Below the pieces are notes generated by a model that saw only the letters and a program-made list of their open reading frames with translations, was not told the DNA's origin and searched no databases. A stretch of 64,000 nt of DNA from Streptomyces odontomachi (GTDB taxonomy: Bacteria > Actinomycetota > Actinomycetes > Streptomycetales > Streptomycetaceae), in assembly GCF_024435355.1 (NCBI RefSeq), contig NZ_JAMJWG010000032.1:1-64000 (forward strand), given 5' to 3'. A program made the position numbers and the translations under genes. Below are positions 18,901-25,539 of the stretch, piece by piece (the first letter of the stretch is position 1; each line of letters begins with the position of its first letter).

Positions 18901-20848
18901 CGCGGAGGGCAGGGCCGCCCTCCAGACCCTGCTGCCGGCCCTGTCGACCTACCGGCGCCAGGACCGGCTGCACTACCGCACCGTCTTCGAACCCCTGGCT
19001 GCGCCCACGCAACGCACCCGCGGCACCTGGCTGCTGGCGTTCCCGGAGGGCACGCCCCCGGCGGACCTGGCCGCCGCCCTGACCGAGCAGGGCCTCCAGG
19101 TCGTGCAGCTGCCGGTGCCGACGGGCCCGGGTGACCTCGACAGCATCGCCGTGGACCTGCGCAAACACCTCACCGCCGAGGGCCCGTTCGACGGGGTGCT
19201 GGCGTGCCTGGGCACCGCTTCGGGGACCGACGCCGGTGCCGCTCCGGCCGTCACCGCCGCCCTGGCCCTCGTCCAGGCGCTGGACGAGGCGGGCGTCACC
19301 GCCCCGTTGTGGCTGGCCACGCGCGCCGCGTACGCGGCGGCACCGCAGGACCGGACCCAGGCGCCGGCGCAGGGAGAGGCTCACGCCACCGGCCAGTCGG
19401 CGCTCTGGGGCCTCGGGCAGGCGCTGGCCGCCGACCGCCCCCGGCAGCGGATCGGCCTGCTCGACCTCCCCGAGGCCCTGACCGGCAGCACCGCCCAGCA
19501 CCTCGTCACCGCGCTCGCCTGCGCCGACGGGGAGACCCAGGTGGCGGTGCGCACCCCCGGCCTGTTCGCGCGCCGGCTGGTCCCCGCGGCCGTCCCGCAC
19601 GGCCTCCAGGACCCGGCCGAGCGCTGGCGGCCGACCGGCACGGTGCTGGTCACCGGCGCCACGACCGCGCTGGCCGGCCGGCTCGTCCGCTGGGTGGCCG
19701 AACACGCCGGCACGCACGTCCTGTTGCCGGTCAGCGAGGCGGAGGCCGCGCACCCGGCCGTGGCGCGGCTGTGCGTGGACCTCAGGAGCCGCGTCACCGT
19801 CGCACCGACACCCCTGACCGACCGTGCCGCCCTGGCCGAGCTGCTCGCCGCGGTCCCCGCCGACCGCCCCCTGTCTGCTGTGCTGCACCTGGCCGCCGCC
19901 GGCGACGGTCTTCAGCCGCTCGCCGCCGACCAGGTCGCCCGCGCCGTCGACGACGCCACGACCGCCGTCCACCTGGACGCGCTGACCCGCGGGAGCGGAT
20001 GGGGGCACCTCCCACGCCCGTCAGGGGCAGTGGGGGACGACGGCACCGCCGGCTCGGCCCCCCTGTTCGTCGCCGTCTCCTCCCTCGCCGGCGCCTTCGG
20101 AGTACCGGGCCTCGGCAACCCCGCCGCCGGCCACGCGCTGCTGGACGAGGTGGCCGCCCGGCGGGCGGCGGACGGGGCGCCGGCGCTGTCGCTGCGGGTC
20201 GTGCCGTGGGACGCGGAGGACGGTGCCGGGCAGCACGACGTGCCCGGCACCGCTGACCAGCCCATGGACACGTCAAACGCCCCGGCCGCGTTCGCCGCCA
20301 GCATCCGTCCCGCCCCGCCGGAGGCCGTCGTGGCGCTGCTGGAACGGGCCCCGGAGCTGGCGGGACGGTCCCTCGTGGTCGCCGACATCGACTGGGAGCG
20401 TCTGGTGCCGCAGCTCGGCATCGACCAGACGCCCGCGCTGCTGCGCGGCGTCCCCGCGGTCCGCCGCGTCCTGGACGCGGTGGGCGCGGCGGCGGCCCCC
20501 GAGACCCTCCACCTGGCCGGCCTCGCCGCCGAGGACCAGCTGGCCGCGCTGCTGGACCTGGTCCGCGGCCAGTCCGCCGCCGTGCTGGGCCGCCCGGGCC
20601 CGGAGTCCGTCGACGCCGACGACGACTTCCTCAGCATGGGCTTCTCGTCGTTCACGGCGCTGGAGCTGACGACGCGGCTGCGCACCGCCGGGGTGACCGT
20701 GTCTCCCACCGCGCCCTTCGACCACCCGACCCCCGCCGCGCTCGCGCGCCATCTGCTCGCCGAGCTGACCGGCACCGACGGCGATGCTGCCGCCGCGGCT
20801 CCCGCGGCCACCGCCGACACCACGTCCCACGAAGGAGTTTCGTCATGA
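15977..20848 (+). CDS. Terminal one-module PKS with dead KR and no thioesterase (KS-AT-KR0-ACP)
   Basis: The protein has 1623 residues with an N-terminal docking helix at about 5-35. KS has Cys210 (DTACSSS) and AT has Ser669 in GHSIGE with VSHAFH (malonyl). There is no DH. The KR-like region at about 1215-1400 is non-functional by sequence. The nucleotide-binding motif is GATTALA instead of GGTGxLG. After Ser1369 the catalytic Tyr is Pro1382 and the Asn is His1386. A dispersed repeat (20000-20037) inserts about 20 residues before the Ser motif. The last ACP reads GFSSF, with Ser1558 as the expected phosphopantetheine site. There is no thioesterase and no C-terminal docking domain, so this should be the last module. 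It would leave a beta-ketoacyl-ACP, which tetronate formation requires. The stop overlaps the start of the FAD enzyme gene (ATGA). Confidence 0.95.
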   Translation: MTNQTNEQKLVDYLKRVTAELHDTRQRLQESESSRREPIAIVGMGCRYPGGVRSPEDLWRLVAEGTDAVSAFPGDRGWDLAGLYHPDPEHQGTSYAREGGFLYDAADFDAEFFGISPREALAMDPQQRLLLEVAWETLERAGIDPQALRSSPTGIFTGVMYGDYGARLMSAGAGEYEGLIGNGSAGSIASGRVAYQLGLEGPAVTVDTACSSSLVTLHLAAQALRAGECDLALAGGVTVMATPTLFVEFSRQRGMAPDGRCKSFSAQADGAGWSEGIGLLALERLSDARRLGHRVLAVVKGSAVNQDGASNGLTAPNGPSQQRLIHDALDAARLGPADIDVVEAHGTGTSLGDPIEAQALLATYGQHRPADRPVRLGSVKSNIGHAQAAAGVAGVIKMVQAMRHGVLPKTLHAEQPSPHVDWSAGAVSLLTEAAPWDVADRPRRAAVSSFGISGTNAHVILEEPPAPDGAENAAAETAGADAQGAGVPAPWVVSAATATALRAQAEQLTAFVAAHPEQSVDAIGQALATTRAALPHRAVVIAATRDEFTQRLGFLAAGQPAGNVVTGTTAPGRLAFLFSGQGSQHHGMGQQLHAAFPVFARALDEVCALLDPQLDVPLKRVMWPERGTPEAALLDETAYTQAALFAVEVALFRLLAHYGLAPDYVMGHSIGELAAAHVAGVLSLPDACTLVAARGRLMQQLPAGGAMVSVQATEAEVRAQLAEYETRVAVAAVNGPASTVLSGDEDAVLELAAGFAERGHKTRRLRVSHAFHSPRMEPMLAEFGAVAARLAHAAPRIPVVSNLTGRLATGEEITDPAYWVAHARDAVRFADGVGTLRAEGVTTCLELGPDATLTPMAAACLTAAGDQGVTAVPVPTLKARRPETQTFLGALAHAHAQGVTVDWGAFYGERGTGRGTPVALPTYAFQHRRYWLEAPGLGTADAPAATGTGDAAAHGFWAAVEQQDLQALAAALHLGAEGRAALQTLLPALSTYRRQDRLHYRTVFEPLAAPTQRTRGTWLLAFPEGTPPADLAAALTEQGLQVVQLPVPTGPGDLDSIAVDLRKHLTAEGPFDGVLACLGTASGTDAGAAPAVTAALALVQALDEAGVTAPLWLATRAAYAAAPQDRTQAPAQGEAHATGQSALWGLGQALAADRPRQRIGLLDLPEALTGSTAQHLVTALACADGETQVAVRTPGLFARRLVPAAVPHGLQDPAERWRPTGTVLVTGATTALAGRLVRWVAEHAGTHVLLPVSEAEAAHPAVARLCVDLRSRVTVAPTPLTDRAALAELLAAVPADRPLSAVLHLAAAGDGLQPLAADQVARAVDDATTAVHLDALTRGSGWGHLPRPSGAVGDDGTAGSAPLFVAVSSLAGAFGVPGLGNPAAGHALLDEVAARRAADGAPALSLRVVPWDAEDGAGQHDVPGTADQPMDTSNAPAAFAASIRPAPPEAVVALLERAPELAGRSLVVADIDWERLVPQLGIDQTPALLRGVPAVRRVLDAVGAAAAPETLHLAGLAAEDQLAALLDLVRGQSAAVLGRPGPESVDADDDFLSMGFSSFTALELTTRLRTAGVTVSPTAPFDHPTPAALARHLLAELTGTDGDAAAAAPAATADTTSHEGVSS
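20000..20037 (+). repeat. Small dispersed repeat inside the dead KR
   Basis: The element starts TGGGGGCACCTCCCA and ends GTGGGGGA; it matches the reverse strand of 14233-14269. It is translated as part of an insertion (around GWGHLPRPSGAVGDD) between LTRG and the Ser-containing VAVSS motif. In intact KRs of this cluster these are separated only by a few residues. Confidence 0.75.
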
Positions 20849-22362
20849 CCGATCCCGTACTCATCGCAGGCGCTGGACCCGTTGGACTGATGCTGGCCCA
20901 GGAGCTCGGTCTGGCGGGCGTGCGGACGGTCGTCCTGGAGCGGCAGCCGGAGCCGAACGAGCGCTCCCGGGGCATGGCGATCAACTCCGGCGTCGTCGAA
21001 CTCCTCGCCCAGCGCGGTCTGATGGAGTCCCTGTCCGGCGACGGCTTCGAGTTCCCGCGCGCCCACTTCGCGCACATCTTCCTCGACCCGGAGCGGCTCG
21101 GCGCCCGGCACCCGTACACCTTCGCCGTGCCGCACTCGAAGGTCGAGCTGCGGCTCGCCGAGCGGTCCGAGAAGCTGGGCGTCGAGATCCGGCGCGGTAC
21201 CGAGGTGATCGGCCTGGACCAGGACGAGTCCGGTGTCACGGTGCGCGTGAGGACTTCCGACGGCGCCGAGGACACGGTGCGCGGCGCCTACCTGGTGGGC
21301 TGCGACGGAACGCAGAGCGCGGTGCGCGAACTGGCCGGGATCGACTTCCCGGGCGTGGACAGCGACTTCCACGGCATCATCGGGGACGTCTCCGTCGAGC
21401 CCGGCGACAAGCTGTTCGAGCTGCTCGGCTTCCACCAGAAGGACGCCGGCTTCTTCACCGTGGCGCCGGCCGGGCCCGACCTGCTGCGGGTGACCACCGG
21501 CGAGTTCGAGATCGAGGCGGACGGCGACGCGCAGCTCACCCGCGACGACCTGTTCGACTCGATGGAGCGGATCACCGGCATCCGGCTGACCACCGGTACC
21601 GCCCTCTGGCTCGACCACTGGTACGCGCCGACCCGGCAGGCCGCGCAGTACCGCAGCGGCCGGGTGTTCGTGGCCGGTGACGCGGCGCACGTGCACTTCC
21701 CGCTCGGTGGTCAGGCGCTCAGCACCGGCCTGGAGGACGCGGTCAACCTCGGCTGGAAGCTGGCCGCCGCCGTACAGGGCCGGGCCCCGGCCGGGCTGCT
21801 GGACACCTACCACGGCGAACGGCACCCGGTGGGCGCCCGCGCCTGCGCCAGCACCCGGGCCCAGATGGCGCTGATGCACCCGATGGACAAGGTCACCCCG
21901 TTGCGGGACATCATCGCCGAACTGGTGCAGATGGACGACGTCAACGAGTACCTGGTGAGGATGGTGGGCGGCCTCGACGTCCGCTACCCGTTCACGTATC
22001 CCGACGACGCGAACGCCTCCGACCCCGCGGACCCCGCCGGGTCACACCCCCTGCTGGGCGCCCGGATGTCCGACGTCCCGCTGCTGACCCCGGACGGCGC
22101 GACCTCGATGGCGCGGCTGCTGCACGCCGGCCGCGGCGTCTTCCTCGACCTGTCCGGCACGGGCGCGCTGAGCAGCGCGGTCGACGGCTGGACGGACCGC
22201 GTCGCCGTCGTCACCGCCGAGCCGACTCCGGAGATCCCGGCGACGGCCCTGCTGGTACGCCCCGACGGCCGCGTCGCCTGGGCGGCGGCGGAGGGCCCGA
22301 CGACCACGCCGACCGGTGCCCTCCGGGCGTGGTTCGGCGAGCCGGACAAGTCGGAGGACTGA
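20845..22362 (+). CDS. FAD-dependent enzyme, aromatic-hydroxylase fold; candidate decalin-forming [4+2] cyclase (PyrE3-like)
   Basis: The protein has 505 residues. It carries the FAD-binding GAGPVG near residue 10, a central CDGTQSAVRE (the second FAD/NADPH motif of this fold) and GDAAHVHFPLGGQALSTG followed by EDAVNLGWKLA, the ribityl-binding region of the p-hydroxybenzoate hydroxylase class. By family this could be a hydroxylase. In spirotetronate and spirotetramate clusters, however, a FAD protein of this kind (PyrE3 in pyrroindomycin, with homologues in chlorothricin-type clusters) forms the trans-decalin by a Diels-Alder reaction without redox chemistry. The stop/start overlap with the last PKS gene, and the cyclase-like gene 1 kb further on, favour the cyclase role. 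That role is inferred from context and remembered family resemblance, not proven here. Confidence 0.8.
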   Translation: MTDPVLIAGAGPVGLMLAQELGLAGVRTVVLERQPEPNERSRGMAINSGVVELLAQRGLMESLSGDGFEFPRAHFAHIFLDPERLGARHPYTFAVPHSKVELRLAERSEKLGVEIRRGTEVIGLDQDESGVTVRVRTSDGAEDTVRGAYLVGCDGTQSAVRELAGIDFPGVDSDFHGIIGDVSVEPGDKLFELLGFHQKDAGFFTVAPAGPDLLRVTTGEFEIEADGDAQLTRDDLFDSMERITGIRLTTGTALWLDHWYAPTRQAAQYRSGRVFVAGDAAHVHFPLGGQALSTGLEDAVNLGWKLAAAVQGRAPAGLLDTYHGERHPVGARACASTRAQMALMHPMDKVTPLRDIIAELVQMDDVNEYLVRMVGGLDVRYPFTYPDDANASDPADPAGSHPLLGARMSDVPLLTPDGATSMARLLHAGRGVFLDLSGTGALSSAVDGWTDRVAVVTAEPTPEIPATALLVRPDGRVAWAAAEGPTTTPTGALRAWFGEPDKSED

Positions 22363-22374
22363 CGTCCTCGCGCG

Positions 22375-22411
22375 CCTGGGGCACACGGTGCCCATTCGGG
22401 GGTGCCCCAGG
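22375..22411 (+). terminator. Hairpin terminator after the PKS-FAD enzyme operon
   Basis: CCTGGGGCAC (22375-22384) and GTGCCCCAGG (22402-22411) form a perfect 10-bp stem that starts 13 bases after the FAD enzyme stop codon. There is no T-run, as is usual for GC-rich actinomycete terminators. Confidence 0.7.
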
Positions 22412-22947
22412 TGTGCGACCGCCCCCCACCGGCCGGTGGCCCGGCCACGACAGGTCCAGCCCCTTCCGCCCGGTGACGACCTGACGGTCTCATCGTGGCT
22501 GGTCGCGCAGTTCCCCGCGCCCCTTTAGGTACGACGGCCCCCGGAATGGCGCCGCAGGCGCCCACAGAAGGGGCGCGGGGAACTGCGCGAGCACCCCCCA
22601 CCGGCCGGCGGCCCGAACACGACAGAAACAGCCCCACCCGCCCGGTGACGACCCGCAGGGCCGCGTCGTGGCCAGTCGCGCCCACGCGGCAGAGCCGCAA
22701 ATCAACACACCCGCGCCCCTATCAGGTGGGCCGGGGTCCCCGGAATGGCGCCGCAGGCGCCACTTAAGGGGCGCGGGGAACTGCGCGAGCAACCACCCAC
22801 CGGCCCGGTGGTCCGGACACGACAGAAACAGCCCCTCCGGGACGGTGACGACCCGCAGGGTCGCGTCGTGGCTGGTCGCACCCACGCGGCAGAGCCGCAA
22901 ATCAACACACCCCGCGCCCCTTACAGGGCGCACCCCGCGGAGCCGCA
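22412..22947. repeat. Intergenic block of Streptomyces-type GC-rich repeats
   Basis: Copies of GGGGCGCGGGGAACTGCGCG or its complement lie at 22504-22525, 22568-22589 and 22766-22787. Around them are recurring companions: CACCGGCCGG blocks, GGTGACGACC, and a short hairpin GCGGC-AGA-GCCGC followed by AAATCAACACA (near 22679 and 22889). The units are arranged as two imperfect tandem copies of about 200 bp. I see no gene here. The block separates the convergent FAD enzyme and cupin genes. Confidence 0.8.
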
Positions 22948-23322
22948 CTAGCTCCCGTACTGCTTGGTGTCCGGATGCTCGATGAGCAGGACGTGGGCCG
23001 TCGCCTCCGCGACGGGGCGGTGTCGGACACCCCGGGGGACGACGAACAGCTCACCCGGCGCGAGCAGCACCGCGTCCCGGCCCTCCAGGTCGATCCGGAC
23101 GCTGCCGTCCCAGCACAGGAAGAGCTCGTCCTCGTCGTGGTGGTGCCAGGGGAACTCGCCCTCGACGCGGGCGACGCGTACGACGGTGGTGTCGTTCACC
23201 ATCGCGAGGTTGTGCTGCTGGAAGGGCCCGGGGAGCCCGGCGATCGCGTCGGGCACCGACACCGCGGCGGCGGGCCGGCTCGGGTCATCGTGCTGCTGCG
23301 GGTTCTCGTGTTGCGTGGTCAT
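22948..23322 (-). CDS. Small single-domain cupin
   Basis: The protein has 124 residues. The first cupin motif is in FPWHHHDEDELFLCWDGSV, giving the two His and one Glu of the metal site; the second is LAPGELFVVPRGVRHRP with the last His. The start follows GAGGATC with about eight bases spacing. It is downstream of, and on the same strand as, the beta-barrel cyclase candidate (115-bp gap), so the two are probably cotranscribed. Single cupins in pathways of this kind may act as isomerases, epimerases or tailoring oxygenases, or have no catalytic role. The sequence does not say which. Confidence 0.85.
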   Translation of the reverse strand: MTTQHENPQQHDDPSRPAAAVSVPDAIAGLPGPFQQHNLAMVNDTTVVRVARVEGEFPWHHHDEDELFLCWDGSVRIDLEGRDAVLLAPGELFVVPRGVRHRPVAEATAHVLLIEHPDTKQYGS

Positions 23323-23437
23323 GCCGTGATCCTCACCGTCCCGGCGACGGGATCACAGGGCCAATCCGCCACAAGTGGCCCCGCCGGCCTGACGGGGCGC
23401 CGTCACGGGCGCCACCGTCAGCACGGACGAAGGGACG

Positions 23438-24013
23438 TCAGCAGACCGCGTACGAGATCGCGTACGTCGGCGGCTGCTGGGTGACGTCGCCGATGGTGAT
23501 CGTCGCGAAGCCGGTCTTGCCCTCGAACTCGCCGCTGATGCCGGTCACGTGGAAGACCTGCGTCATGCCGCGCATCATCGCGTTCACGTCGATGAGGCCG
23601 TTGTGCTCGTAGCTGCCGTTGACCAGTTCGACGGTGGACTTGTGGAACTGCCACATGTGGGGCTCGGTGACGACGACGACCGCGTTGCTCGAGGACTTGC
23701 CGAGTTCGGTGCCGTCCGCGTCGAGGATGGCGTCCTCGTAGTGGACGGAGTGCGCCGGGCCGCCCTTGCCGTCGTCGTTGATGGTGAGCTTGAGGATCTT
23801 CTCGGTGAGGTTGTCCTTGTACACGCACTTGGCCAGCGCGTCCTCGACGCTGTCACGGCCGGGCACGTAGCGGCCCGCACGGGTCGCTGCGGCCACCGCG
23901 AGGCCGCGGATGTCGACCGGGCCGGGGTCCTCCGCCTTCCGGAATAGGGCGCCGGACTTGATCGAACGCTCGTCGATCTGGGCGGTGTTCTCTGCGCTGT
24001 TTTCGGCCGTCAT
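23438..24013 (-). CDS. Small beta-barrel protein, candidate spirotetronate [4+2] cyclase (PyrI4/AbyU-like)
   Basis: The protein has 191 residues with no signal peptide or membrane segment. After an N-terminal extension of about 70 residues comes a beta-rich region. It reads DAILDADGTELGKSSSN, then MWQFHKSTVELVNGSYEHNG, then QVFHVTGISGEFEGKTGFA. This pattern (a GTSSG-like turn, a strand ending in DG.I...G, and VTG.SG.Y.G..G) is that of the allene-oxide-cyclase-like barrel in AbyU, and in PyrI4, which is longer at the N-terminus like this protein. Those enzymes fold the tetronate or tetramate dienophile onto a diene to make the spiro ring. The start has GGAG six bases upstream. Placement beside a tetronate cassette supports the role. 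The match is by eye, so the fold is likely and the exact reaction inferred. Confidence 0.72.
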   Translation of the reverse strand: MTAENSAENTAQIDERSIKSGALFRKAEDPGPVDIRGLAVAAATRAGRYVPGRDSVEDALAKCVYKDNLTEKILKLTINDDGKGGPAHSVHYEDAILDADGTELGKSSSNAVVVVTEPHMWQFHKSTVELVNGSYEHNGLIDVNAMMRGMTQVFHVTGISGEFEGKTGFATITIGDVTQQPPTYAISYAVC

Positions 24014-24501
24014 TTCAGCTCCACATGTGTTTACTCAGGTTCGCCGGTCACCCAGCTGGCCTGGTTTTCCGGCTGGGGTCCGGGGGCCCGCGGCGGCAGC
24101 CGCTGATGTCGCAGCCCCCGGGAAGACGCAGCACTGTCCGGGAATTCCCGGTTTCCTGCGGGAGGTTTCCGCATTCCTCGCACCCCAACGGTCTACCGTC
24201 CGGCTAAAGCGCAGCCAACGCCCGCCTTTGGGATTCCCCCGTGCACACGAGAGCCGCGGGAAGGCCGGGAAGAAGGCCGGGAACACGGGCGCAGGAACAC
24301 CGGAGCGGGAAGGTCCGGAACGGCGGGGAGATCAGGAACGGCGTGGAGCGGCGGGAACGGCGGGGAACGGCCGGAAGGATTCGACCGCCGCTGCACACCA
24401 CCCCCTGTCCCCTACCCGAGCGAAAAGGACCGGACTAGAGCGGCTTTAGCCGGCTGCCCGAGGATGGCCGGGAGTCGCCGCTGACATAGAAAGGCGCAGG
24501 G
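24014..24501. promoter_or_regulatory. Divergent control region between the barrel gene and the tetronate cassette
   Basis: These 488 bases separate two diverging transcripts and hold no convincing gene. The 11-mer CCGGCTAAAGC at 24200-24210 has its exact inverse GCTTTAGCCGG at 24443-24453. Around the second copy, three CGG-starting half-sites (CGGACT, CGGCTT, CGGCTG) begin at 24431, 24441 and 24451, ten bases apart. That could be a direct-repeat operator for the SARP encoded nearby. The middle is rich in short GGAACGGCGG repeats (24300-24375). Confidence 0.45.
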
Positions 24502-25533
24502 ATGCACTCGCCCGACATCCATGTCCGCTCGGTCGGGACCGCCCTGCCGGGCCCCGCGATCGACAACGCCACATTGGCGAAGCGATTCCGTATGCCCAGC
24601 GCCTGGGAGCAGTGGATCGACGCCTTCGTCGGCACCCGGCAGCGGCACTTCTCCCTCGATCTGGACACCGGCGAGATCCTTCACACGCCGGCCGATCTGG
24701 GCGAGCAGGCGGGCCGCCGGGCGCTGGAGTCCGCGGGACTCGCCCCGTCGGACGTGGATCTGATGGTGATGGGCACCTCGTCGCCGGAGAAGCTGATGCC
24801 GGCCACGGTCAACGTCATCGCCGACCGGCTCGGCATCAACGCCATCCCCGCCTACCAGTTGCAGTCCGGCTGCACGGGCGCCTTCCAGGCCCTCGACGTG
24901 GCGCACCAGATGCTCCAGACCGGCCGGCACCGCACCGCCCTGGTCATCGGCACCGAGTCCTGCGCCAAGCACTTCGACGTCACCCAGGACGTCGCGGCCC
25001 TGCCGCCCGGGGAGCAGATCAACGGTGTGCTGTTCGGCGACGGCGCCGGCGCCGTGGTGCTCAGCACCGAGCCGGGGCCCGACCCGGTGGTGTTGCGGCA
25101 TGTCTTCTGCACCCTGGTCGGCCTGGGCCGCGAGCCGGGGCAGACCGTCGAGTGGTTCGGCCGCGCCGACAAGCACTCCGACCGGCCGCCGGTGGTGGAG
25201 GACTACAAGGCGATCGAGGAGTCCGTACCGGAGTTGGCCGCCGACGTCCTCGCCGAGCTCCTCGAGGAGCTGGACTGGAAGGAGGACGAGGTCGACTACC
25301 TGCTGCCGCCGCAGCTGTCCGGCGTGATGACCGCCAAGATCACCGCCCGGCTCGACGTGCCGAACGCGCACGAGGTCAGCTGTGTCACCGAGACCGGCAA
25401 CACCGGCAACGCCCTGCCCTTCTTCCAGCTGGAGCGGGCGCTGCCCCGCATGATCTCCGGGGACCGCGCGATCGGCATCTCCGTCGAGTCCAGCAAGTGG
25501 ATCAAGGCCGGCCTGGGACTGGAGAAGATCTGA
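24502..25533 (+). CDS. KASIII-like (FabH-like) tetronate ring-forming enzyme, AbyA1 type
   Basis: The protein has 343 residues with thiolase fold. The active-site Cys124 lies in QSGCTGAFQA. The GNT element is kept (Asn300 in ETGNTGNA), but the FabH HQAN segment is replaced by LLPPQLSGV, so the usual His is missing. Tetronate clusters carry such a protein at the head of a five-gene cassette. It joins a glyceryl-ACP to the beta-ketoacyl chain of the last PKS module, forming the C-C and C-O bonds of the tetronate and releasing the chain, which explains the absent thioesterase. The FkbH-like gene follows after 6 bp. The assignment rests mainly on the cassette order. Confidence 0.88.
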   Translation: MHSPDIHVRSVGTALPGPAIDNATLAKRFRMPSAWEQWIDAFVGTRQRHFSLDLDTGEILHTPADLGEQAGRRALESAGLAPSDVDLMVMGTSSPEKLMPATVNVIADRLGINAIPAYQLQSGCTGAFQALDVAHQMLQTGRHRTALVIGTESCAKHFDVTQDVAALPPGEQINGVLFGDGAGAVVLSTEPGPDPVVLRHVFCTLVGLGREPGQTVEWFGRADKHSDRPPVVEDYKAIEESVPELAADVLAELLEELDWKEDEVDYLLPPQLSGVMTAKITARLDVPNAHEVSCVTETGNTGNALPFFQLERALPRMISGDRAIGISVESSKWIKAGLGLEKI

Positions 25534-25539
25534 TCCGCG

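Noticed and set aside
24240..24450. Short open frames in the divergent promoter region
   Set aside because: They arise from GGAACGGCGG-type repetitive DNA and carry no motifs.
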